From Pedobacter sp. JY14-1 (GTDB lineage Bacteria > Bacteroidota > Bacteroidia > Sphingobacteriales > Sphingobacteriaceae), in the NCBI RefSeq assembly GCF_029269825.1, contig NZ_JARJHU010000008.1, positions 558,001 through 622,000 on the forward strand: 64,000 nt of DNA, given 5' to 3'. The number at the start of each line of letters is the position of its first letter. Positions within the stretch are counted from its first letter, which is position 1. Positions 34,881 to 42,415 of the stretch are shown one piece after another. Both the position numbers and the translations under genes were made by a program. The notes under the pieces are model-generated. The model worked only from the letters and a program-made list of their open reading frames with translations, was not told where the DNA came from and made no database searches.

Positions 34881-35228
34881 ATGGAACGTCCAGTTGAAAT
34901 GAATACCCTTAGCCAGATCCTTGAGAAACTCAGACTCAAAGGCATGGACAACGAGATAAAGATGACTGACCACGGGAAAATGCAAGGCGTCGGTCTTAAC
35001 AAAATCTATAACCCCGAAGACCTTACCATCATCAAAACCTATCGCTTTGAAGGCGACTCTGATCCGGCAGACAATTCCGTACTGTACATACTCGAAGACA
35101 AAGATCATCAGATAGGCTATATCCTCGATGCCTATGGCATGTACAGCTCGCAGGAAAATGCGGGCTTTAACGACTTTTTGAAAAAGATTCCCACCGCAGA
35201 CCGTGACCTGCAGGAACTGCTCACCTAG
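34881..35228 (+). CDS. Short conserved Bacteroidota protein, function unknown
   Basis: A 115-residue cytoplasmic protein with MNTLSQILEKLRLKGMDNEI at the N-terminus and a conserved-looking YRFEGDSDPADNSVLYIL and GYILDAYGMYSS centre. It resembles a family of about 100-residue Bacteroidota proteins that databases often call phosphoribosylpyrophosphate synthetase; no ribose-phosphate pyrophosphokinase motif is present, so that label is not supported. I chose the ATG at 34881, since the upstream extension overlaps the metK terminator. It is enclosed by two strong terminators and so is transcribed alone. Confidence 0.7.
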   Translation: MERPVEMNTLSQILEKLRLKGMDNEIKMTDHGKMQGVGLNKIYNPEDLTIIKTYRFEGDSDPADNSVLYILEDKDHQIGYILDAYGMYSSQENAGFNDFLKKIPTADRDLQELLT

Positions 35229-35250
35229 CCTGCCTTATGCTGCAGAAAAG

Positions 35251-35282
35251 AAAAGGCTCAGTTCAATTGAACTGAGCCTTTT
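35251..35282. terminator. Perfect palindromic bidirectional terminator
   Basis: A 32-base perfect inverted repeat (arms 35251-35266 and 35267-35282) with A runs at one end and T runs at the other. It can end the + strand gene at 34881 and the minus strand tRNA-Asp transcript. Confidence 0.85.
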
Positions 35283-35288
35283 TTGTAG

Positions 35289-35362
35289 CGGTCTGGACGG
35301 GACTCGAACCCGCGACCTCCGCCGTGACAGGGCGGCATTCTAACCAGCTGAACTACCAAACC
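35289..35362 (-). tRNA. tRNA-Asp (GTC)
   Basis: A 74-base tRNA. Acceptor arms GGTTTGG / CCAGACC pair over 7 bp (one G-T), the anticodon stem CCGCC/GGCGG encloses the loop CTGTCAC with anticodon GTC, the T arm is GCGGG-TTCGAGT-CCCGT, and the discriminator base is G, as required for Asp. CCA is not encoded. A promoter lies 21 bases upstream and a palindromic terminator just after. Confidence 0.96.
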
Positions 35363-35389
35363 GTTTCCCGTTCTTTTGTTTCGGGATTG

Positions 35390-35420
35390 CAAATATAGCG
35401 TCTTTCGGCAACTTTACAAC
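35390..35420 (-). promoter_or_regulatory. Promoter of tRNA-Asp
   Basis: On the minus strand GTTG (35420-35417), 19 bases, TATATTTG (35397-35390), an exact TAnnTTTG. The distance to the tRNA 5' end allows a leader of about 20 bases. Confidence 0.65.
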
Positions 35421-35485
35421 AAATATTTTTAAATAATCACAACCGTCTGTGCGTTAATAATTTAGGACACTCTTCAGAGTGCATC

Positions 35486-36559
35486 TTAGTTGATCGCTCC
35501 TTCCTTGAGTTTCTCCGCATTTTCAGCGAACTGCAAGGCGTCGATCAGCCCCTGCACCTCTCCGTCCAACACTGCGTTCAGATTATATAAGGTCAACCCG
35601 ATCCTGTGGTCCGTCACCCGGCCCTGAGGATAATTATAAGTCCGGATCTTCGCTGAACGATCGCCGGTCGATACCATCGTCTTACGTTTCGCGGCAATGT
35701 CCCCGTTCTTTTTCTGCAACTCGATGTCATACAACTTGCTCCTCAGCATTTCCATGGCAATGATCCTGTTGCCAAGTTGCGAACGCTCCTTCTGGCATAC
35801 CACTACAATCCCCGACGGTTTATGCGTCAGCTGCACTTTAGTTTCCACCTTGTTCACGTTCTGACCTCCCGCGCCACCAGACCTCGAGGTCTGAAGTTCA
35901 ATATCCGCAGGGTTAATGTAAAGATCGATCTCCTCGGCCTCAGGCAGTACCGCCACTGAAGCAGCAGAAGTATGCACCCTGCCCTGGGTTTCTGTATCCG
36001 GTACACGTTGTACCCTGTGCACGCCCGACTCATATTTCAATTGCCCGTACACGTCCTCGCCACTTACTTTAAGGATCACCTCCTTATAGCCGCCCACCGT
36101 TCCTTCTGTCACATCCAGCGTCTCCACAGTCCAGCCCTTCTGCTCAAAAAATCGCGTATACATCCGGTACAGGTCCCCGGCAAAAAGCGCAGCCTCATCA
36201 CCACCGGTACCACCCCTGATCTCAAATACCGCATTCTTTGCGTCTTCCGGGTCCTTGGGAATCAGCATCAGCCTGATCCGCTCTTCCAGTTCCTCCTGCT
36301 GCACCAGCAGCAAGTCCAGCTCCTCTTTGGCCATATCCCGCATCTCGGCATCCTTCTCCGCACTCAGTATCTCCCGGTTAGCCTCAATATTGCTGATCAC
36401 ATTCTTATAGACCTTATATTCTTCAACAATCCTGCCCAGGTCCTTGTACTCCTTACTCAATGTGGCAAATCGTTTCATATCCTGCACCGTATCAGGATTG
36501 CTCAGCTGCTCCTCCACATCTTCCCAGCGCTGCTTAATGGCTTCCAGTTTATCTAACAT
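35486..36559 (-). CDS. prfA: Peptide chain release factor 1
   Basis: A 357-residue class I release factor. The GGQ motif (231-233, in [14 protein letters not shown]) triggers peptide release, and the codon-recognition tripeptide position reads PDT (187-189, in [10 protein letters not shown]), the RF1 type that reads UAA and UAG. RF2 would carry SPF there, and no programmed frameshift is present. Confidence 0.95.
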   Translation of the reverse strand: MLDKLEAIKQRWEDVEEQLSNPDTVQDMKRFATLSKEYKDLGRIVEEYKVYKNVISNIEANREILSAEKDAEMRDMAKEELDLLLVQQEELEERIRLMLIPKDPEDAKNAVFEIRGGTGGDEAALFAGDLYRMYTRFFEQKGWTVETLDVTEGTVGGYKEVILKVSGEDVYGQLKYESGVHRVQRVPDTETQGRVHTSAASVAVLPEAEEIDLYINPADIELQTSRSGGAGGQNVNKVETKVQLTHKPSGIVVVCQKERSQLGNRIIAMEMLRSKLYDIELQKKNGDIAAKRKTMVSTGDRSAKIRTYNYPQGRVTDHRIGLTLYNLNAVLDGEVQGLIDALQFAENAEKLKEGAIN

Positions 36560-36606
36560 ATATTCAGAAATTTACCTGCCCTTCAGACAAGCTTTTGTTC
36601 GGGCAG

Positions 36607-36636
36607 CAAAAATAAGGCTTTTTCCCTTAATGCCAA
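36607..36636 (-). promoter_or_regulatory. Promoter of prfA
   Basis: On the minus strand TTG (36636-36634), 19 bases, TATTTTTG (36614-36607). It overlaps the last codons of lpxH and sits about 50 bases before the prfA ATG. Confidence 0.55.
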
Positions 36637-37367
36637 TACCTGAGCGCTACCTCATTGCCATCAAACACCGCATAAGAGTTGTGTTTCAGCCATTCACCGG
36701 TATTAATATATCTGCTGCCGCCGCCCAGGTCCAGATTCAGCGGCAAATGCCTGTGCCCGAAAATAAAGTAATCAAAATGCGATTTGGACAATATTTCCCT
36801 GGCATATACGGCCAGCCATTCTCTGTCCTCTCCCAGGAACTCTTCTTCCCCACCGGATGCCGCCCTGCTGTGTTTAGACCAACCACCTGCAATTCCCATC
36901 CCGATCACCGGCGGCAGCACCGAAAATAACCACTGGCAAACAGGGTTACGGAAGATCTTACGCAACACCTTATATTTTCGGTCGCCGGGGCCCAGCCCGT
37001 CACCGTGATGTAAAAAGAACCGTTTCCCTCCACGTTCTATGATCAGTTCATCGCTCACGATCTGTATGCCCATCTCCTGTGTAAAATAGTTCTCTACCCA
37101 CATATCATGGTTGCCTTTAAAGAACCAGATCTTTACCCCTGCGTCCGAAAGCATCGCCAGCCTCCCTAACAACCGTACATAACCTTTGGGCACTACTTTA
37201 CGGTACTCAAACCAGAAATCAAACACATCCCCCATCAGGAAAAGCTCCCCGCAATCAGCGGCAATCGCATCCAGCCAGCGGATAATGCGGTCCTCACGCA
37301 AACGGCTTTCCGTGAAATCCGGCGAGCCCAGATGAAAATCAGAAGCGAAGTAAATCTTTTTATACAT
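36627..37367 (-). CDS. lpxH: UDP-2,3-diacylglucosamine diphosphatase (LpxH-like)
   Basis: A 246-residue calcineurin-type phosphoesterase of the lipid A pathway; LpxH removes UMP from UDP-2,3-diacylglucosamine. All metal-site blocks are present: ASDFHLGSP, LMGDVFDFWFEY, FKGNHDMW, LHHGDGLGPGD and FGHRHLPL. The start at 37367 gives the family N-terminus MYKKIYFASDFH; an in-frame ATG 27 codons upstream would place coding sequence over a -7 promoter element. Confidence 0.88.
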   Translation of the reverse strand: MYKKIYFASDFHLGSPDFTESRLREDRIIRWLDAIAADCGELFLMGDVFDFWFEYRKVVPKGYVRLLGRLAMLSDAGVKIWFFKGNHDMWVENYFTQEMGIQIVSDELIIERGGKRFFLHHGDGLGPGDRKYKVLRKIFRNPVCQWLFSVLPPVIGMGIAGGWSKHSRAASGGEEEFLGEDREWLAVYAREILSKSHFDYFIFGHRHLPLNLDLGGGSRYINTGEWLKHNSYAVFDGNEVALRYWH

Positions 37368-37378
37368 TGGCGAAAACG

Positions 37379-37386
37379 CAAAGATA
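37379..37386 (-). promoter_or_regulatory. -7 element TATCTTTG before lpxH
   Basis: Exact TAnnTTTG on the minus strand, 11 bases before the lpxH ATG. A well-spaced -33 element is not clear. Its position supports the shorter lpxH start. Confidence 0.35.
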
Positions 37387-37546
37387 AGGAAAATCCCAAA
37401 GCGACAGCCAGGCAACTCCAGAACACCGCGAGCCACATGCACTGACAAACTGCACCGCCCTTTAATCCTAGGTATTATATAGAATATTTATAAATAAGGC
37501 CTTTATTTAAAACAAAAATCTTAAATTCGCACAAATTTTTAACATC

Positions 37547-38557
37547 ATGATTTCTACTGATATAGCCATCATCGGCGCGGGCCCCGTAGGTTTATTTGCA
37601 ATTTTTGAAGCAGGCTTATTAAAAATGCGCTGCCATCTGATTGATTATTTACCACAGGTAGGCGGTCAGTTGTCTGAAATATATCCCAAAAAACCCATTT
37701 ACGATATACCTGGTTTCCCCAGCGTACTTGCGCAGGAACTTATCGATAACCTGATGGAACAGGCCAAACCTTTCCATCCTGGCTTTACCCTGGGCGAGCG
37801 CATCGAAGGCCTTGAAAAACGTGCAGAGGGAGATTTCGTGCTTACCACCAATATGGGTACCATCATCGAAGCAAAGGTTGTCGTCATTGCCGGCGGACTG
37901 GGCTGTTTCGAGCCGCGCAAACCCGCAGTTGCCGGACTGGAACAATTCGAGAACGGCAGAGGTGTAAACTATATGATCCTTGATCCGGAACAATACCGAG
38001 GCCAGAAAATGGTCATCGCAGGCGGCGGCGATTCTGCACTCGACTGGACTATCTTCCTTGCCGATATCGTTGAGGAGCTTACCCTGGTACACCGTAGCGA
38101 GAGCTTCCGTGGCGCACCGGACTCCGTTAACAAAGTAATGGCCCTTGCAGAAAGCGGCAAGATCAACCTGATCCTGAACAGCAACCTGAACGCCGTTCAC
38201 GGACACGGAAGACTGGAGTCGGTCGACATTATCCATAACAAATCCCTTGAGATCACTAAAGTAGAGACCGACCACCTCATCCCGCTGTTCGGCCTTAGCC
38301 CTAAGCTTGGCCCGATCGAGAACTGGAACCTCAACATCAGCAAGAGCGCCATCGAAGTCAACGTAGACGACTACTCAACCAATGTACCCGGCATCTACGC
38401 CATCGGCGACATCAATACCTATACCAACAAGCTCAAGCTGATCCTCTGCGGATTCCATGAAGCAGCCCTGATGAGCCACAGCGCTTACCAATACATCAAT
38501 CCAGGTGTAAAATATACCATGAAATATACCACTGTAAACGGAGTATCTGAATTTTAA
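37547..38557 (+). CDS. Ferredoxin-NADP+ reductase, thioredoxin-reductase-like type
   Basis: A 336-residue flavoprotein with an FAD Rossmann motif (IIGAGPVGLFAI, 8-19) and an NADPH motif (VIAGGGDSALDWTI, about 157-170). It has the thioredoxin-reductase fold but no CxxC redox pair, and the block YPKKPIYDIPGFP matches the ferredoxin/flavodoxin reductases of the low-molecular-weight TrxR-like group. The C-terminal IYAIGDINTYTNKLKLI is the FAD-binding end. The ferredoxin gene begins three bases later, giving a reductase-electron carrier pair. Confidence 0.9.
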   Translation: MISTDIAIIGAGPVGLFAIFEAGLLKMRCHLIDYLPQVGGQLSEIYPKKPIYDIPGFPSVLAQELIDNLMEQAKPFHPGFTLGERIEGLEKRAEGDFVLTTNMGTIIEAKVVVIAGGLGCFEPRKPAVAGLEQFENGRGVNYMILDPEQYRGQKMVIAGGGDSALDWTIFLADIVEELTLVHRSESFRGAPDSVNKVMALAESGKINLILNSNLNAVHGHGRLESVDIIHNKSLEITKVETDHLIPLFGLSPKLGPIENWNLNISKSAIEVNVDDYSTNVPGIYAIGDINTYTNKLKLILCGFHEAALMSHSAYQYINPGVKYTMKYTTVNGVSEF

Positions 38558-38559
38558 AA

Positions 38560-38889
38560 ATGCAAGAAAACAATATCATCATACATGTACAGCATTCCGA
38601 TGGCAGCCGTACCGGGCTTGAAGCACCGGTAGATATGGGCCTTAGCCTTATGGAATTCCTGAAAGCCTGCGAATACGACATTCTCGCTACCTGCGGGGGC
38701 ATGGCTCTTTGTGCAACCTGCTGCGTGGACGTGCTGGAAGGAGAAGAAAAACTCAATGAAATGTCAGATGACGAATACGCCATGCTTGATACCCTGCCCG
38801 ACCTGCTGCCCAATTCGAGGCTGGCCTGTCAGCTGCAACTGAACCCTGCCATGGACGGCCTTGTTGTCAAACTGCACCACGCGGAATAA
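38560..38889 (+). CDS. 2Fe-2S ferredoxin, adrenodoxin type
   Basis: A 109-residue ferredoxin. The cluster ligands follow C-x5-C-x2-C (ATCGGMALCATCCVD) with the fourth Cys in SRLACQLQ, the adrenodoxin/ISC-type pattern. It is encoded directly after the ferredoxin-NADP+ reductase and is the likely redox partner, delivering NADPH electrons to an acceptor such as an oxygenase, desaturase or cluster assembly (inference). Confidence 0.92.
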   Translation: MQENNIIIHVQHSDGSRTGLEAPVDMGLSLMEFLKACEYDILATCGGMALCATCCVDVLEGEEKLNEMSDDEYAMLDTLPDLLPNSRLACQLQLNPAMDGLVVKLHHAE

Positions 38890-38893
38890 AGCA

Positions 38894-40606
38894 TCAATCT
38901 TGTTCGGGATCCGCGGCAGATTTTGCCGCGGCCTTTACCGGGCTGCCGATCGTCTTATACATACCTTCACCCTTTAAGATCGCCAGCATCTTTCCCTGGT
39001 CGCCCAGTACAGCCCTTGCAGCCGCAAGTTCCTTGTCGTACTGGAAAGCCTGGATCACCTTACCCCTATCGTAATAATACCTGCTCACGATCTGTGTTTC
39101 CAGGATCCGCTTGATTTCGGGTTTATACGTCATCAGCTCTGCTTTTTTTGCACCCAGCGTCTTCGCCCTGAGGCCATCCAGCTCTGCCTTAACCGCCGGC
39201 AGTCTGTTTTCCTTTTCCGCTTCTTCCCGCAAGTCATTCAGCAATTCCTCCGTACGTGAATTATAGCTGTAATCCCGACCCTCCATACCAGCCACGAACT
39301 GGCTGTAATCATTATCTGTCAGCTGAAACGCCGAAGCTTCCGTAATGGTCTTGTTCCGCTTCCGGTAATCATTCGCATAATCAAAGAAAAGGCTCTTACT
39401 CAGGATGGCTGCAGTCAGAGCACTGTACTTCGTCTGATTCACCACCACATCAGGATAAATCCCGTTTCCGTCATATACCCCCCGGCCAGATTTTGTACTG
39501 AACTTCTTCATCAGCGAATCCGCAAATTTATGCGTCTTCCCGTCTGCATCCTTATGCGCATAGTCCAGCGCCTGGATACACCTTCCCGAAGGCGTAAAAT
39601 ATTTGGCCACCGTCACCTTCACCAGACTGTTGTAAGGTAAATTAAAGGTCTGTTGCACCAAACCCTTCCCATAGCTCCTCTGCCCCACTATAATAGCCCT
39701 GTCCAGGTCCTGCAAAGCACCGGCCACGATCTCAGACGCGGAAGCCGAACCCGGGCCCACCAGTACCACCAGCGGCAGCTTCGGAAACAGCGGGTCCGCC
39801 ATCGTTTTATAGGACAATGTCTTCTGTGGGTTCCTTCCCTTTTGCGTCACCACCAGTACATCCTTGTCTACAAACAGGTTGACGATCTTTACCGCCTCCT
39901 GCAATATACCGCCACCGTTATAACGCAGGTCAAGAATCATTCCCCTGGGGTTCTGCCTGCCCAGCGCCAGCAATGCGTCCTTCACTTCCTGCGCAGAATT
40001 TTCCAGGAACTTGTCCAGCCTGACATAGCCGATCTCACCCGGGGTCATTCCCGAATAGGTCACATTCGGCTGCCGGATCTCCTCACGGACAATCCGCTTC
40101 CTCAACGGCCCGCCATCCCTGACCAGCTCCAGGTCCACACCTGAACCCTTAGGGCCGCGCAGCAACTGGCTCACCTGCATCCGTGTCTTGCCCTTCACCA
40201 CATTTTCATTGATTTTTAATATCTGGTCACCCGGCCTTAGCCCCTCCTTATCCGCAGGATAGCCTTCCATTACCTCATTAATGAACAGTTTCCCGTCGAT
40301 GAACAGCGTACTCGCCCCTATGCCCCCATACTGGGTACTCACATATTTAAGTTTATAATCTTCGATCTCTGATTCCGGCACATATTCGGTATAAGGATCC
40401 AGTGTAGCCAGCATGGCATCGATACCGGTGTGCATTAAACCAGAAGGATCGGTCTCTTCCACATAATTGATACTGATCTCTCTATAGAGCGAAGCAAAAA
40501 CATCCAGGTTCTTGGAAACCAGGAAAAGATCTTCCTTGAACGACCAGGTCAGCGAAGCAAAAGCAAAAAGCACAAGGGCTACGGCCAGTTGATATTTTTT
40601 CTTCAT
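38894..40606 (-). CDS. S41-family C-terminal processing protease
   Basis: A 570-residue CtpA/Prc-type serine protease. A signal peptide or anchor (LAVALVLFAFASLTW), an N-terminal cap, a PDZ domain (about 85-165; INEVMEGYPADKEGLRPGDQI) and the protease domain follow. The Ser-Lys dyad is visible: Ser in GPGSASASEIV (284-294) and Lys314 in GQRSYGKGLVQ. The C-terminal 170 residues form a charged helical extension typical of Bacteroidota copies. It would trim periplasmic proteins at their C-terminal ends. Confidence 0.92.
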   Translation of the reverse strand: MKKKYQLAVALVLFAFASLTWSFKEDLFLVSKNLDVFASLYREISINYVEETDPSGLMHTGIDAMLATLDPYTEYVPESEIEDYKLKYVSTQYGGIGASTLFIDGKLFINEVMEGYPADKEGLRPGDQILKINENVVKGKTRMQVSQLLRGPKGSGVDLELVRDGGPLRKRIVREEIRQPNVTYSGMTPGEIGYVRLDKFLENSAQEVKDALLALGRQNPRGMILDLRYNGGGILQEAVKIVNLFVDKDVLVVTQKGRNPQKTLSYKTMADPLFPKLPLVVLVGPGSASASEIVAGALQDLDRAIIVGQRSYGKGLVQQTFNLPYNSLVKVTVAKYFTPSGRCIQALDYAHKDADGKTHKFADSLMKKFSTKSGRGVYDGNGIYPDVVVNQTKYSALTAAILSKSLFFDYANDYRKRNKTITEASAFQLTDNDYSQFVAGMEGRDYSYNSRTEELLNDLREEAEKENRLPAVKAELDGLRAKTLGAKKAELMTYKPEIKRILETQIVSRYYYDRGKVIQAFQYDKELAAARAVLGDQGKMLAILKGEGMYKTIGSPVKAAAKSAADPEQD

Positions 40607-40694
40607 CGTTCGGACGGGATTAACAGAAAACAGGTTTTACCTGCAATTTAACATTTACCGCCCTTAAAGCAAAACACAGCCGGTAAAAACAAGG

Positions 40695-40910
40695 CTACAG
40701 TCTGTTCCCCGAGAGATCAGCCAGACCCTTCCGTATCGTAAACTCCACGTATTCCCGGTCCCGTTTCACCAGTTCCATCAGCCGCTCCACCAGCTGGTCT
40801 TCCTGTCCTGGGACAAAAGCCAGGTCAGCCTGTGCCAGTTCGCGGTATTTTCTTAAAAACTTGATCTTCACCTTTTGCCAGGTCTCGGGTGTCAGTGTAA
40901 AACTAGCCAT
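40695..40910 (-). CDS. CsbD-like small protein
   Basis: A 71-residue protein with the pattern TWQKVKIKFLRKYRELAQADL followed by GQEDQLVERL and a helical tail, resembling CsbD-type general stress proteins (Trp and Lys-rich helix, then DL and a G-xx-DQL turn). The ATG at 40910 is fixed by a strong promoter just upstream. It lies between anmK and the S41 protease. Function is unknown. Confidence 0.65.
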   Translation of the reverse strand: MASFTLTPETWQKVKIKFLRKYRELAQADLAFVPGQEDQLVERLMELVKRDREYVEFTIRKGLADLSGNRL

Positions 40911-40928
40911 ATCTGTAGTAAAAGCTCC

Positions 40929-40959
40929 CAAATCTATAAATTAACCCTAACTTTTCAAA
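40929..40959 (-). promoter_or_regulatory. Promoter of the CsbD-like gene
   Basis: On the minus strand TTTG (40959-40956), 19 bases, TAGATTTG (40936-40929): both exact matches. The -7 element overlaps the in-frame TTG at 40931, which rules that start out. Confidence 0.65.
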
Positions 40960-40966
40960 ACCAGTT

Positions 40967-42163
40967 CTACAACGGGAAAGACACTTTCCCCATCGCAACC
41001 ATCGGTATACCCTGCCTCCCGAAATTAGCAGCGTCACCGGCCAGCATTTCATTGGCCAGTAAGGCAAACAATACCGCTTCCTTTGCATCCGGGTTTATAC
41101 CCAGCTCCGCTGTAGTACGGAACAACACTCCGGGCAGCAGAGCTTCCAGGTTCTTCCTCAGTAAAGGGTTGTGCATGCCACCCCCGCTGAGGTAAATCAC
41201 TGGCATACCGCCGCCTTCAAAACAGCGTCCGATAGCTTCCGCAACCACTTCTGCCGTAAAACGATTCAATGTGGCCAGCACATCCTCTTTAGCCAGTCCG
41301 CCCGTGCCGGAACGCTCCTGCGCCTTTTGCAGGTAATCCATGCTGAACAATTCCGGCCCCGTCGTTTTCGGGAAACCCAATCTAAAAAAAGGTGCTTCCA
41401 GCAAAGCATCCAGCAAAACCTCATGATAGTTTCCCTTACCCGCAAGAACTGAGTCCCGATCATAGGAAAGCCCCTCAAAATGTCTTTGAACATATTGGTC
41501 CATCAGCGTATTGCCCGGACCGACATCCGTGGAAAATATCCGCTCCGTATTTCCATCGCGGGGCAGAAAGGTAAAATTGGCAATGCCCCCCACATTGAGC
41601 ATCACCCGGTCTTCGCGCTCGTCTGAAAACAGGAAATAATCACCATAAACAGCAAGAGGAGCACCTTCCCCCCCTGCAGCAATGTGCTTTTGCCGGAAAT
41701 CACTGATCGTAAGGATACCCGTCCCTACGGCAATATGGTCACCATCGCCGATCTGCAGGGTAGCATTCGGGTAACCATCCAGCCCGTGAAACGAAGCCGG
41801 CGCATGGAACACTGTCTGCCCGTGGCTGGCAATTACGTCAATGCCTTCAGGGGCAACCTCCCACTTCTGCAAAGTTTGCAGTACCAGCCGCGCATGCAAA
41901 CTACCGATCTTTGCGTTCAGCAGGGTCAGTAGTTGCAGGTCCGTATCCCTGCGGAAAATGACCGCCCTCATCTCTTCACGTAAGGCGCTGTCGTAAGGCA
42001 CCGTACAGAACTTCAGTAATTTTACCTTTGTCTTCATACCGGAGCCGCCGATGCTGCACAGTGCGATATCCAGTCCGTCCAGCGAGGTACCAGACATCAG
42101 ACCTATGATTATCCGCTCTTTCTTGCGGACGAGTTCAAAACAACGTTGCCAGTTCCGGTTCAT
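40967..42163 (-). CDS. anmK: Anhydro-N-acetylmuramic acid kinase
   Basis: A 398-residue sugar kinase that opens the 1,6-anhydro ring of anhMurNAc and phosphorylates it in peptidoglycan recycling. Landmarks are GLMSGTSLDGLDIAL (ATP/phosphate loop), VASHGQTVFH, STDVGPGNTLMD and YLSGGGMHNPLL. It is divergent from the glucosamine-6-phosphate deaminase fusion, which would use amino sugars released by the same route. Confidence 0.95.
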   Translation of the reverse strand: MNRNWQRCFELVRKKERIIIGLMSGTSLDGLDIALCSIGGSGMKTKVKLLKFCTVPYDSALREEMRAVIFRRDTDLQLLTLLNAKIGSLHARLVLQTLQKWEVAPEGIDVIASHGQTVFHAPASFHGLDGYPNATLQIGDGDHIAVGTGILTISDFRQKHIAAGGEGAPLAVYGDYFLFSDEREDRVMLNVGGIANFTFLPRDGNTERIFSTDVGPGNTLMDQYVQRHFEGLSYDRDSVLAGKGNYHEVLLDALLEAPFFRLGFPKTTGPELFSMDYLQKAQERSGTGGLAKEDVLATLNRFTAEVVAEAIGRCFEGGGMPVIYLSGGGMHNPLLRKNLEALLPGVLFRTTAELGINPDAKEAVLFALLANEMLAGDAANFGRQGIPMVAMGKVSFPL

Positions 42164-42353
42164 TCACTATGGATTTTGTGAGGACAATATAGCTTTTTTA
42201 CGCCTCCGGTATAGCAGCGGTTAACCATCGATCTGTCACTGCCCGGGATCAACATAGCGTACGGTGTCAGGATCATGGTAAAACACTCAACCGTTTGCAT
42301 GGACCGGCAACGCAGAAAACACAGGTCAAACCACAATACAGGGTCGCGTCCGG

Positions 42354-42385
42354 CTTGACAAAACCATCAGCTTAGCCTATCTTTA
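42354..42385 (+). promoter_or_regulatory. Promoter of the nagB fusion gene
   Basis: CTTG (42354-42357), 20 bases, TATCTTTA (42378-42385; one mismatch). The leader to the ATG at 42416 is about 24 bases. Confidence 0.4.
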
Positions 42386-42415
42386 CTGCTCCGTGCTTAC
42401 TTAACCAATACCTAA

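Noticed and set aside
34881..35228. Phosphoribosylpyrophosphate synthetase
   Set aside because: The protein is 115 residues long and lacks the PRPP-binding loop and the rest of the enzyme.
37547..38557. Thioredoxin reductase as the identity of the flavoprotein
   Set aside because: The CxxC redox pair required for thioredoxin reductase is absent and a ferredoxin gene follows, so ferredoxin-NADP+ reductase fits better.
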